Source: Desulfuromonadaceae bacterium (lineage in GTDB: Bacteria > Desulfobacterota > Desulfuromonadia > Geobacterales > Pseudopelobacteraceae). Taken from it: DNA of 11,169 nt. The first letter of the stretch is position 1; each line of letters begins with the position of its first letter. The notes below the pieces were generated by a model. That model had not been told where the DNA came from. It searched no databases and worked only from the letters and a program-made list of their open reading frames with translations. This document shows positions 1 to 6,950 of this stretch, one piece after another. Location: assembly GCA_028686145.1 (NCBI GenBank), contig JAQUCQ010000076.1, positions 1 through 11,169 of the forward strand, read 5' to 3'. The position numbers were made by a program, and so were the translations under genes.

Positions 1-1
1 C

Positions 2-526
2 TATTATCCGGGGCCGGGTCTGGGGGGGCACTGCATACCGATTGATCCCTTCTACCTCACCTGGAAGGCGCGCGAGTACGGGCTTCACACGCGTTTCATA
101 GAACTGGCCGGAGAAGTTAACACCGCCATGCCTGATTGGGTCGTGTCTAAGGTGATGGATGCTCTGAATGAGCGTGGCCGGGCACTGAAGGGTGCAAAAA
201 TTCTGGTGCTCGGCATTGCATATAAGAAAAACGTCGACGATATGCGCGAATCACCAAGTGTAGAGCTGATGGATAAACTGCAGAAAAAAGGTGCCCGGGT
301 TCAGTACAGCGACCCGCATGTCCCAACATTTCCGCCGATGCGCAAGTATCATTTCGACCTGTCCAGTTTGAGTCTGAACGCAGCGACGCTGGCTGAGTTC
401 GATTGCGTGCTGATTGCAACAAATCATGATGCATTTGACTTTGATCTGATCCGGCTCAATTCCAGGTTGATTGTAGACACGCGCGGCGCGTACCGCGGCA
501 TCTTTGAAAATGTGGTGAAAGCGTAA
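2..526 (+). CDS. UDP-N-acetylhexosamine 6-dehydrogenase, C-terminal part (5' end outside window)
   Basis: This is the last 174 residues of a nucleotide-sugar dehydrogenase, which oxidises C6 of a UDP-sugar to a uronic acid in two NAD-dependent steps in the cytoplasm. The frame is open from base 2, upstream of the first internal ATG (128), so the gene is cut by the window edge and does not start there. The fragment opens with YYPGPGLGGHCIPIDPFYL, which holds the catalytic cysteine (fragment residue 11). The GGHCIPxDP form is typical of UDP-GlcNAc/ManNAc dehydrogenases (WbpA/WecC class); UDP-glucose dehydrogenases have GGSCFPKD. The C-terminal UDP-binding domain starts near ILVLGIAYKKNVDDMRESP, another family hallmark, and ends at a normal TAA. 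The missing N-terminal part would carry the Rossmann NAD domain. The enzyme class is secure; the exact substrate (UDP-GlcNAc favoured) is inferred. Confidence 0.93.
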   Translation, partial: YYPGPGLGGHCIPIDPFYLTWKAREYGLHTRFIELAGEVNTAMPDWVVSKVMDALNERGRALKGAKILVLGIAYKKNVDDMRESPSVELMDKLQKKGARVQYSDPHVPTFPPMRKYHFDLSSLSLNAATLAEFDCVLIATNHDAFDFDLIRLNSRLIVDTRGAYRGIFENVVKA

Positions 527-810
527 CACGGAGATTTATTTTAAAACAGAGCGATGGGCACAGTTTTTACTCTTCCAGACGTTTTAGCGAAGTAAGTGGG
601 CTTTAGCAAAACATTCATGCTTTTTGTCCACTCCTCATTAATATAAATTATCCATATTAAGCGCTTTGTCATGAAGTTTTTTACCTGAAATCCCGAGTAA
701 TCCTAGAAACACCGAGGCTGAAAAAAGGGTTGGCATTTGGAATCTCCGCCTTTGTCGGGGCATTCTGCGGTTAAAACGGTTCGTTATTTTGATGAAAAAA
801 GCGGCAGATG

Positions 811-840
811 TTGACAGGATTAAGTATAATAGTGTAGATT
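811..840 (+). promoter_or_regulatory. possible sigma-70-type promoter
   Basis: A consensus TTGACA lies at 811-816. A TAGATT hexamer at 835-840, 18 bases later, matches 4 of 6 positions of the -10 consensus. A perfect TATAAT at 825-830 is only 8 bases from the TTGACA, too close to pair with it, and no good -35 lies 17 bases upstream of it. If real, the promoter would drive the rfb block through a leader of roughly 360 bases. Promoter-like words are common in such AT-rich DNA, so this is tentative. Confidence 0.3.
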
Positions 841-971
841 AATTTTTTTTATTTCATTCGGGCCCAATAGAAAAATAAAAATAAACAATACTCATTCAAG
901 AAGTTATGTCACTGGACGTAGTATGTGGAGCTTTTCTTGCATTGTCAAAAATTATATTGGCAATCAGAATA

Positions 972-1106
972 TCAAAAGGGTTGGTAGTCCTGACAAGTGT
1001 GAGTTAGGTTTACCGATGGTGGTTTGGGGGCGTTAAGAAAAATGTTCGGTCTCCCCATGGCAAGACTAACCATGAATCTCCTATCTCTTTTACAAACCCG
1101 CCCCAT
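972..1106 (-). other. small open frame, 44 codons, unsupported
   Basis: An ATG on the minus strand at 1106 opens a 44-codon frame ending in TGA at 972-974. The product would be basic at its N terminus (MGRVCKRDRRF) and end with HTCQDYQPF. I do not recognise it. The frame stays open upstream of the ATG for at least 15 codons, so it could be a gene remnant as well as chance. It overlaps another small frame on the opposite strand, and at most one of the two is likely to be real. Confidence 0.12.
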
Positions 1107-1191
1107 GAAAATGGACCAGCTGATGCAGAAAATAAATAGTGGCATGATTTATAGAAATTCTGTACATTGGCTAATTCATATAGGCATTTAA
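1042..1191 (+). other. small open frame, 49 codons, unsupported
   Basis: A frame from ATG 1042 runs 49 codons to TAA at 1189-1191 and ends 15 bases before the rfbB start. The predicted peptide is rich in Met and Leu, resembles no family I know, and has no clear ribosome binding site. Its position just before rfbB would allow a leader-peptide role, but nothing in the sequence demonstrates this. Confidence 0.1.
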
Positions 1192-1206
1192 GGGAATGGA
1201 TTTATT

Positions 1207-2280
1207 GTGACTTTGCCAGCTAAGATATTAATCACCGGCGGAGCTGGTTTCATTGGTTCCGCTGTAATTCGTCATATTATACTCAACACAGACTGTCATG
1301 TGGTCAATCTGGATAAATTAACCTATGCTGGCAATCTCGATTCTCTGGCCGAAGTGTCCGAAAGCCACCGCTACGTATTCGAACACGCTGATATTGCCGA
1401 TCGTCCAGCGCTTGATTGCATCTTTGCCCAGCATCAACCCGATGCAGTCATGCACCTTGCCGCAGAAAGTCATGTTGATCGTTCCATAGATGGACCAGGC
1501 GACTTTATCCACACCAATATGGTTGGAACGTTTACCCTGTTGGAAGCATCTCGTGCCTATTGGGGGCGTCTGACTGAATCTGCCAAAGCAGATTTTCGTT
1601 TTCACCACATAAGCACCGACGAGGTTTATGGTGACCTGCACGGTTCGGACGACCTTTTTACCGAAACCACACCTTATGCACCAAGTTCACCCTATTCAGC
1701 CAGCAAGGCAGCCAGCGATCACCTCGTACGAGCATGGCAGCGTACCTACGGCCTACCCACACTGGTTACCAACTGTTCAAACAACTACGGTCCCTTTCAT
1801 TTTCCTGAAAAACTTATTCCGCACATAATATTAAATGCACTGCACGGCAAGTCACTTCCAGTCTATGGAGACGGGCAGCAGATCCGTGACTGGCTGTATG
1901 TTGAAGACCATGCCCGTGCTTTGGTCGAAGTTGTAACCAAGGGGCAGATTGGCGAAACTTACAACATCGGCGGTCACAATGAACAGCGCAACCTGACGGT
2001 CGTGCATACGATCTGCGATTTGTTGGAAGAGTTGGTTCCGGAACGGAAGTCAACAGACATTTCCTCGTATCGTGACTTGATCACTTTTGTCAAAGATCGT
2101 CCCGGCCATGATGCCCGCTACGCAATTGATGCAAGCAAAATTGAGCGAGAGCTTGGCTGGCGCCCGCAAGAGACCTTTGAAAGCGGAATGCGCAAAACGG
2201 TACAGTGGTATCTGGATAACGAAAGCTGGTGGCAGAGAGTACTTAATGGTGCTTATAAACTGGAAAGGATCGGGCAGTAA
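1207..2280 (+). CDS. rfbB: dTDP-glucose 4,6-dehydratase
   Basis: This enzyme (also RmlB) converts dTDP-glucose to dTDP-4-keto-6-deoxyglucose using bound NAD, the branch point to rhamnose and many amino-deoxy sugars. It is a 357-residue extended short-chain dehydrogenase, the usual length. The NAD-binding GGAGFIG is at residues 11-17. The catalytic STDEVYG (T137, D138, E139) and YSASK (Y163, K167) are intact, as are the conserved LDKLTYAGN (36-44) and SNNYGP motifs. The start is GTG at 1207: the N terminus reads straight into the Rossmann strand (AKILITGG), GGA sits 6 bases upstream, and the nearby ATG at 1197 hits a stop after four codons. It is the first gene of the compact rfb block, with rfbA starting 2 bases after its stop. 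Confidence 0.97.
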   Translation: MTLPAKILITGGAGFIGSAVIRHIILNTDCHVVNLDKLTYAGNLDSLAEVSESHRYVFEHADIADRPALDCIFAQHQPDAVMHLAAESHVDRSIDGPGDFIHTNMVGTFTLLEASRAYWGRLTESAKADFRFHHISTDEVYGDLHGSDDLFTETTPYAPSSPYSASKAASDHLVRAWQRTYGLPTLVTNCSNNYGPFHFPEKLIPHIILNALHGKSLPVYGDGQQIRDWLYVEDHARALVEVVTKGQIGETYNIGGHNEQRNLTVVHTICDLLEELVPERKSTDISSYRDLITFVKDRPGHDARYAIDASKIERELGWRPQETFESGMRKTVQWYLDNESWWQRVLNGAYKLERIGQ

Positions 2281-2282
2281 GA

Positions 2283-3164
2283 ATGGCTATTAAAGGAATC
2301 ATACTCGCCGGTGGCACCGGTAGCCGTCTGCACCCAGCAACACTGGCAGTATCAAAACAATTGCTGCCGGTCTTCGACAAGCCGATGATCTACTACCCTC
2401 TCAGTACTCTTATGCTAGCCGGGATACGCGACATACTTGTAATTTCAACCCCGCAAGATACCCCACGTTTCGAGCAACTTTTGGGCGATGGCAGCCGGTG
2501 GGGACTTAAATTGCAGTACGCAGTCCAGCCCAGTCCTGATGGTTTGGCGCAGGCGTTCATTATCGGTGAGGACTTCATCGGCGAAGATCGTTGCGCCCTG
2601 GTGTTGGGGGACAATATCTTCTACGGTCATGATTTTCATCACCTTTTGGTTAACGCCTGCAAGCGGGAGCAGGGTGCCAGTGTCTTTGCCTATCATGTAC
2701 AAGATCCGGAGCGATATGGCGTAGCCGAGTTTGATGCCACCGGTAAGGTCCTGACCCTCGAAGAAAAGCCCGAACAGCCTAAATCCAACTATGCGGTTAC
2801 CGGACTCTACTTCTACGACAGTCTAGTTGTTGAGCTGGCAAAAAACCTCAAACCTTCAGCGCGCGGTGAGCTGGAAATTACCGACCTTAACAGGCTCTAT
2901 CTCCAGCAAGGACAACTTTCAGTGGAGATCATGGGCCGCGGCTATGCTTGGCTTGATACCGGTACCCATGAAAGCCTCCTGGAAGCAAGCCTATTTGTGT
3001 CTACTTTGGAGAACCGCCAAGGACTGAAAGTTGCCTGCCCGGAGGAAATTGCCTGGCGACATGGGTGGATTGATGACGATCAGCTTAACTTTCTTGCCAT
3101 CCCCTTGGCCAAGAATGGTTATGGTAAATACTTGCTGTCCCTATTAAAGCAGAAGGTGTATTGA
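2283..3164 (+). CDS. rfbA: glucose-1-phosphate thymidylyltransferase
   Basis: This enzyme (RmlA) couples glucose-1-phosphate and dTTP into dTDP-glucose, the substrate of the upstream RfbB. At 293 residues it has the normal family length. The nucleotidyltransferase signature LAGGTGSRL is at residues 8-16, followed by SKQLLPV with the key lysine K25 and the family string DKPMIYYPLSTLMLAGI. GDNIFYG and the later YAWLDTGTHESL segment, which lines the sugar site in this family, are also present. The start lies 2 bases after the rfbB stop and the end is 1 base before the rfbC start, so translation is probably coupled across all three. The gene order B-A-C lacks the usual D member. Confidence 0.97.
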   Translation: MAIKGIILAGGTGSRLHPATLAVSKQLLPVFDKPMIYYPLSTLMLAGIRDILVISTPQDTPRFEQLLGDGSRWGLKLQYAVQPSPDGLAQAFIIGEDFIGEDRCALVLGDNIFYGHDFHHLLVNACKREQGASVFAYHVQDPERYGVAEFDATGKVLTLEEKPEQPKSNYAVTGLYFYDSLVVELAKNLKPSARGELEITDLNRLYLQQGQLSVEIMGRGYAWLDTGTHESLLEASLFVSTLENRQGLKVACPEEIAWRHGWIDDDQLNFLAIPLAKNGYGKYLLSLLKQKVY

Positions 3165-3165
3165 C

Positions 3166-3708
3166 ATGCAGGCAACTAAATTGAGCATCACGGATGTAGT
3201 ACTTTTTGAACCAAAAGTGTTTGGCGATGAACGCGGGTTCTTTTATGAGAGCTTCAATAATCGTGTATTCGAACAAGCAACAGGTTTGAAGCGTAATTTT
3301 GTCCAGGATAATCACTCTCGCTCAGCCAAGAATGTACTGCGAGGCCTGCACTATCAGGTTCAGCACCCACAAGGAAAGCTGGTACGGGTGACAGTTGGAG
3401 AGGTGTTTGATGTTGCTGTGGATATCAGGAAAAGCTCACCTACATTTGGGAAATGGGTGGGTGAGACGCAGTCGGCAGAAAACAAGCGTATGATGTGGGT
3501 CCCGGAAGGGTTTGCCCATGGTTTTGTTGTGCTTTCGGATGTGGCAGAGTTCCTTTATAAAATAACTGATTATTGGTATCAGGAATTTGAACGGAGTATA
3601 GCCTGGGATGATCCAGATATCGCTATCGAATGGCCGATAGCAGACACTCCTACTCTTGCGGCCAAAGACTCAGCCGTAAAATTACCACATGATGCGGAGT
3701 ACTTTTAA
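3166..3708 (+). CDS. rfbC: dTDP-4-dehydrorhamnose 3,5-epimerase
   Basis: RmlC-type cupin enzyme that epimerises C3 and C5 of dTDP-4-keto-6-deoxyglucose to dTDP-4-keto-L-rhamnose. At 180 residues it has the standard length. Recognisable elements are GDERGFFYESFN (20-31), QDNHSRSAKNVLRGLHYQ (47-64) with catalytic H62, KLVRV with K71, and WVPEGFAHGF (111-120). Y131 and D168 lie where the family has its catalytic tyrosine and aspartate. The RGLHYQ motif argues for a true 3,5-epimerase and against the related 3,4-ketoisomerases of the FdtA type. An AGAAGG-type ribosome site precedes the ATG, one base after the rfbA stop. Without rfbD/rmlD nearby, dTDP-L-rhamnose synthesis must be completed from elsewhere, or the product is used differently. 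Confidence 0.96.
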   Translation: MQATKLSITDVVLFEPKVFGDERGFFYESFNNRVFEQATGLKRNFVQDNHSRSAKNVLRGLHYQVQHPQGKLVRVTVGEVFDVAVDIRKSSPTFGKWVGETQSAENKRMMWVPEGFAHGFVVLSDVAEFLYKITDYWYQEFERSIAWDDPDIAIEWPIADTPTLAAKDSAVKLPHDAEYF

Positions 3709-3763
3709 AAACTGGCAGCAATTTTTTTAGAATATGACAATATGAATCAAATTGGAATTAAGA

Positions 3764-4876
3764 ATGAATAAACCGATCTATGTAACACAACCGTACCTTC
3801 CGCCACTGGAAGAGTTCATTCCATATCTTGAAAAAATATGGGAAAACAAATGGCTCACAAATAACGGTCCATTTCACCAGCAGTTGGAACAGGCTTTGTG
3901 TGAATATCTGGGGGTAGAACATCTGGCGTTGTTCACCAATGGCACTATCGCTCTTGTTACGGCACTGCAAACATTACGCATTACCGGAGAGGTCATCACT
4001 ACACCATTTTCCTTTGTAGCTACTGCTCATTCGTTGCTATGGAACAGCTTGACCCCTGTTTTTGTGGATATAGACCCAGCAACCTGTAATCTTGATCCGG
4101 AAAAGATCGAGCAGGCAATAACCCCCCGAACTACCGCCATCATGCCGGTGCATTGTTATGGTACGCCCTGCGATGTTAAACGTATTCAGCAGATTGCCGA
4201 CACCTACGGCCTGAAGGTTATTTACGATGCTGCCCATACCTTTGGTGTGAAGTACAAGGGGGAGAGCATACTAAAGCATGGTGATCTGTCTGTGTTGAGT
4301 TTCCACGCCACCAAGGTCTACAACACCTTCGAAGGGGGCGCGATAGTTTGTCCCGATGCCAAGACTAAGAAGCGGATTGACTATCTGAAAAACTTTGGAT
4401 TTGCGGATGAAGTCACGGTTATGGCGCCGGGGATAAACGGTAAGATGAGCGAAATAAATGCTGCCTTTGGTTTGCTGCAACTCAAGCATGTTGATGATGC
4501 AATTGCAAAACGTGGTGAATTAGATGTTCTCTACAGGCAGGGATTATTTGGTGTTAGAGGAATAACTTGCTTACCCATTCCAGCAGAAACAAAACAGACA
4601 TTTTCCTATTTTCCAATCATGGTAAATACTGATTATCGATTGAGTCGCGATGGGCTTTATGAAAAACTGAAAGAACACAACATACATGCACGCCGTTATT
4701 TCTATCCTCTCATATCCGACATGCCGATGTATCGAGGTTTATTATCTGCTAGTCAATCAAATCTGGTTATTGCTGAATCGCTATCACAGAAGGTTTTGTG
4801 TTTGCCGATGTACCCAGAGTTAAAGCTATCTGAACTTGACCAAATAGTGAAATGTGTTTCTGGAGGTGTCATATGA
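3764..4876 (+). CDS. vioA: VioA-type dTDP-4-keto-6-deoxyglucose 4-aminotransferase (DegT family)
   Basis: A PLP-dependent sugar aminotransferase of the DegT/DnrJ/EryC1/StrS family, 370 residues. VioA enzymes aminate C4 of dTDP-4-keto-6-deoxyglucose from glutamate, giving dTDP-4-amino-4,6-dideoxyglucose (Qui4N). The N terminus (VTQPYLPPLEEFIPYLEKIW, then NKWLTNNGPFHQQLE) is what I recall for VioA proteins, and the substrate fits the upstream rfbAB genes. The PLP lysine is K184 in SFHATKVYNTFEGG, the ring-nitrogen aspartate is D155 in YDAAHTFG, and NFGF and PGINGKMSE follow as expected. I chose ATG 3764, which has GGA 7 bases upstream, over the in-frame TTG at 3752, which has no clear site. Its stop overlaps the wbqC start (ATGA). 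The family call is near certain; the exact sugar product is inferred. Confidence 0.9.
   Translation: MNKPIYVTQPYLPPLEEFIPYLEKIWENKWLTNNGPFHQQLEQALCEYLGVEHLALFTNGTIALVTALQTLRITGEVITTPFSFVATAHSLLWNSLTPVFVDIDPATCNLDPEKIEQAITPRTTAIMPVHCYGTPCDVKRIQQIADTYGLKVIYDAAHTFGVKYKGESILKHGDLSVLSFHATKVYNTFEGGAIVCPDAKTKKRIDYLKNFGFADEVTVMAPGINGKMSEINAAFGLLQLKHVDDAIAKRGELDVLYRQGLFGVRGITCLPIPAETKQTFSYFPIMVNTDYRLSRDGLYEKLKEHNIHARRYFYPLISDMPMYRGLLSASQSNLVIAESLSQKVLCLPMYPELKLSELDQIVKCVSGGVI
4862..4876 (+). promoter_or_regulatory. strong ribosome binding site and vioA/wbqC start-stop overlap
   Basis: GGAGGTG at 4862-4868, inside the end of vioA, lies 4 bases before the ATG at 4873. The ATGA overlap (4873-4876) joins the wbqC start to the vioA stop. 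This fixes the wbqC start against the in-frame ATG at 4852 and implies translational coupling of the two genes. Confidence 0.8.
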
Positions 4877-5604
4877 AGATTGCAATAATGCAACCCTACT
4901 TTTTTCCATATCTTGGCTATTACAGTCTTATTAAAAAGACGGACAGGTTTGTGTTGTTCGACACAGTGCAATTCATTAAACATGGCTGGATTGAAAGAAA
5001 CAGAATACTAAAGCCTGCGGAAGGCTGGCAATATGTGGCGGCCCCTCTTGAGAAAAGCCCAATAACTACAATTATTAAGGAAATGAAAATTAATAATAAA
5101 GATTATTGGAAGGGTAAACTTTTTAGGCAACTTGAACATTATAAAAAAAAATCTCCGTTTTACAAAGAAACTATGTCAGTGGTTGAAAATGCTTTGGATA
5201 TTGAAACAGATAGCATCGTAAAACTAAATGCTTCTATTTTAGAAATTACATGTGAATATATAGGTATACAATTGAATATGGATATTTTTAGTGAAATGAA
5301 CTTGTCAATTGATCTTGTAACACATCCAGGTGAGTGGGCGCTGAATATAACAAAATCATTAGATGGGTCTGAGTATATTAACCCTGTCGGTGGCGTTGAA
5401 ATATTTAGAAAGGAGCAGTTCGAGGCGGCTGGAATTGCCTTGAATTTTATGGGAAACAACTTGTCACCATACAGTCAGCGAAGAGGTGTTGGTGTATTTG
5501 AGGCAGGATTATCAATTATTGATGTGATGATGTTTAATGACCCAGAGCAAATTTGTAAATTAATTGATGATACCTATTATCACTGCTGTCCGGTTAATAA
5601 CTGA
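4873..5604 (+). CDS. wbqC: WbqC-family protein, 3' end replaced by insertion sequence
   Basis: A member of the WbqC-like family, found mainly in O-antigen and other sugar loci; I know of no established reaction for it. Family features are the N-terminal QPYFFPYLGYYSLI (7-20), the segment after it rich in aromatic and basic residues (WIERNRILKP), YINPVGG (168-174) and the C-terminal LSIIDVMMFND (213-223). There is no signal peptide or membrane segment, so it is probably cytosolic. The last natural codons are Thr-Tyr-Tyr at 5572-5580. From 5581 the frame reads into the IS inverted repeat and ends HCCPVNN-stop. Rejoining the flanks gives an ancestral ending YYI-stop, so the present 243-residue protein replaces one residue with seven and is probably functional. 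It also overlaps the converging transposase by 11 bases. A tailoring role on Qui4N is inferred from the neighbours. Confidence 0.9.
   Translation: MKIAIMQPYFFPYLGYYSLIKKTDRFVLFDTVQFIKHGWIERNRILKPAEGWQYVAAPLEKSPITTIIKEMKINNKDYWKGKLFRQLEHYKKKSPFYKETMSVVENALDIETDSIVKLNASILEITCEYIGIQLNMDIFSEMNLSIDLVTHPGEWALNITKSLDGSEYINPVGGVEIFRKEQFEAAGIALNFMGNNLSPYSQRRGVGVFEAGLSIIDVMMFNDPEQICKLIDDTYYHCCPVNN
5572..5580. repeat. 9-bp target site duplication, left copy
   Basis: ACCTATTAT immediately left of the IS end is identical to 6902-6910 immediately right of it. It corresponds to codons Thr-Tyr-Tyr of wbqC. A duplication of this size fits the IS4 family, and perfect identity suggests a fairly recent insertion. 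Confidence 0.95.
5581..5598 (+). repeat. IS terminal inverted repeat, left
   Basis: CACTGCTGTCCGGTTAAT; 16 of 18 positions match the reverse complement of 6884-6901, with mismatches at positions 5 and 15. It doubles as coding sequence for the new WbqC tail and contains the last codon (5597-5598) and stop (5594-5596) of the transposase. Confidence 0.93.
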
Positions 5605-6763
5605 ATAAATTCATCTGCTTATATTTAGGTTGCTCCGGAATTTGCTTGAGTGCCTCTGCAACCAACGATGAAATGGGCTTTTTCTCAAACAAAATGACCT
5701 CCAGAATCTGTAGAAATGTGTAGAGCGAACATTCAATCTTGAGCCGCTTTTTGGCGATGGCAACAAGCAGGTAAATACAGAGTGCAATCCATATCTGGCT
5801 CTTCACCGCGTTAATAGAAGTACCGAAGAATGACTTGATGCGCAGGTGTTGCTTGATCCATTTGAAGAACAGTTCTACTTGCCAGCGCTGCTTGTAAACA
5901 TCGGCAACCATCTTTGCCGAGATGTCGAAATTGTTGGTCAGAAAGACCAGGCGTTTGTTGCGCTCTTTGTCAAGATAGCTGACTCGACGTAGTTGTTCCG
6001 GGTATCCTTTTCTCGACTTCTTTGTTTTCAGCGTGATTATCTGGTCGGCTCTGACACCAGCGTCTTTGTCTTTTGGCTTCAAGTAGAGTCGCTGAAAATT
6101 CAGATTATCCTTGGCACGAATAACGAAGAAGGCACCCTGCTTGTGGATGCTGTATAGCCGAGCGTAATCGACATAACCGCGATCCATGGTATAGACGGCA
6201 TCTTCTTGAACCGGCATTTTGTCCAACATCTTGACATCGTTGACTTTGCCGGTGGTAATCGCGACAAAGGTCGGTATTGAGCCTCTCAGGTCAATAAGAG
6301 TGTGCATCTTGACCGCTGCTTTGGTCGAACGAAACTCTGCCCAAGGAAACAACGAAAGGCAGAGATCAATGGTTGATGAATCAAAGGCAAACAGTGACTG
6401 CTTCAGTTCAATAGCAAGTGGTTCATTCTGGTAAAGCTTTTGCGCAGTACCGATCAGTACCTGGCCGAAAGATTCAAAGATGCGCCAGTCCTGTCGCTCG
6501 TTTGCATCGGCAAGAGTGGTACGGGAGACATCGCCACGAAAGCCAATATGATAGAGCTTTTCTTTGTGAGAGTTCCGACAGGTTTCAATATCTCTCAAGC
6601 TATCTCTGCCAGATATTTGGGCATATGCCAGACACAGAAACTGGTCAAAAGTGGTAAATTTCTGTACCCAATATTCTCCGCGATAACAATAAACACAGAC
6701 GTTAAATTCATGTCGTGGGAGATAATGAAGTAGCTGCCTGAATACGGTTTTACCTGAATTCAT
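5594..6763 (-). CDS. IS4-family DDE transposase
   Basis: A 389-residue transposase with an N-terminal domain of the DUF4372 kind (MNSGKTVFRQLLHYLPRHEF) followed by an RNase H-like DDE domain. The catalytic residues are D128 (FAFDSSTID), D194 (YTMDRGY) and E297. The last lies in YKQRWQVELFFKWIK, which fits the IS4 signature Y-(2)-R-(3)-E-(6)-K exactly (Y290, R293, E297, K304). I chose ATG 6763 because family members start MN(S/T)GKTVF and a GGGGG tract sits just upstream; an in-frame GTG at 6775 is less likely. The frame is uninterrupted and full length, so the enzyme looks active. It reads opposite to the sugar genes, and its 3' end overlaps the end of wbqC. Confidence 0.95.
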   Translation of the reverse strand: MNSGKTVFRQLLHYLPRHEFNVCVYCYRGEYWVQKFTTFDQFLCLAYAQISGRDSLRDIETCRNSHKEKLYHIGFRGDVSRTTLADANERQDWRIFESFGQVLIGTAQKLYQNEPLAIELKQSLFAFDSSTIDLCLSLFPWAEFRSTKAAVKMHTLIDLRGSIPTFVAITTGKVNDVKMLDKMPVQEDAVYTMDRGYVDYARLYSIHKQGAFFVIRAKDNLNFQRLYLKPKDKDAGVRADQIITLKTKKSRKGYPEQLRRVSYLDKERNKRLVFLTNNFDISAKMVADVYKQRWQVELFFKWIKQHLRIKSFFGTSINAVKSQIWIALCIYLLVAIAKKRLKIECSLYTFLQILEVILFEKKPISSLVAEALKQIPEQPKYKQMNLFSY

Positions 6764-6825
6764 TGATACCCCCACTAACCTAAAAAATGGCCAAAAGGGG
6801 GCAATTCAAGCAAATTCAAATCGAA

Positions 6826-6854
6826 AAAATACATCTATATCAAAGAACAATCAA
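6826..6854 (-). promoter_or_regulatory. possible transposase promoter
   Basis: On the minus strand, TTGATT (6854-6849) and TATTTT (6831-6826) are separated by 17 bases, each matching 4 of 6 consensus positions. The -10 would lie about 62 bases before the transposase ATG, inside the right end of the element. Plausible position, weak match. Confidence 0.3.
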
Positions 6855-6883
6855 AATCAGAGAGTTATGACCGTACAGTCAAA

Positions 6884-6901
6884 ATTTACCGGACAGTAGT
6901 G
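6884..6901 (-). repeat. IS terminal inverted repeat, right
   Basis: Read on the minus strand this is CACTACTGTCCGGTAAAT, pairing with the left end at 16 of 18 positions. The adjoining 9 bases are the right target duplication. Confidence 0.93.
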
Positions 6902-6910
6902 ACCTATTAT
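6902..6910. repeat. 9-bp target site duplication, right copy
   Basis: ACCTATTAT, identical to 5572-5580. The next six bases, ATTTGA (6911-6916), are the original last codon (Ile) and stop of wbqC, now stranded outside the gene. Confidence 0.95.
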
Positions 6911-6950
6911 ATTTGAAGTAGGCGCATACGAAAATAAGAGGCAGAGATAA

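Larger units (their letters stand above)
527..1206. other. 680-base gap without a convincing gene
   Basis: No open frame here is long enough to support a gene. The middle (about 815-900) is very AT-rich. A TTGACA hexamer at 811-816 is the only strong promoter-like element. Two mutually overlapping small frames on opposite strands (972-1106 minus, 1042-1191 plus) are the only short ORFs worth naming, and neither has support beyond being open. I see no JUMPstart/ops element of the kind that often precedes O-antigen operons, no rho-independent terminator after the dehydrogenase, and no insertion-sequence ends. The gap may hold the promoter and leader of the rfb block, or debris from an earlier rearrangement. 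Confidence 0.6.
5581..6901 (-). mobile_element. IS4-family insertion sequence, complete, 1321 bp
   Basis: The element has one transposase gene on the minus strand and imperfect terminal inverted repeats matching at 16 of 18 positions, beginning CACTGCTGTCCGGT on the left and CACTACTGTCCGGT on the right (read inward). A perfect 9-bp duplication flanks it. All parts are intact, so it may still be mobile. It sits at the very end of wbqC and separates rfbBAC-vioA-wbqC from the downstream aminotransferase-GNAT-wzx genes, which read in the same direction. It may therefore reduce transcription of the right half. Confidence 0.95.

Noticed and set aside
741..770. CCGC/GCGG hairpin as a terminator for the dehydrogenase gene
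   Set aside because: Only four base pairs around a long loop, with no following T-tract.
811..830. TTGACA and TATAAT as a promoter pair
   Set aside because: Only 8 bases separate them, far from the 16-18 needed; a weaker -10 at 835-840 was listed instead.
3709..3763. Terminator after rfbC, suggested by the T run at 3721-3729
   Set aside because: No stable GC-containing stem precedes the T run, and the following gene belongs to the same pathway.
3742..3771. Nine-codon leader peptide overlapping the vioA start
   Set aside because: It lacks its own ribosome site, and short ATG frames are frequent in AT-rich DNA.
6219..6733. Plus-strand open frames inside the transposase region
   Set aside because: They are antisense to a full-length transposase with all catalytic motifs and resemble no protein family.
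6813..6841. Outward promoter at the right IS end driving the second aminotransferase gene
   Set aside because: The -10-like TATATC exists but no acceptable -35 lies at the right distance.
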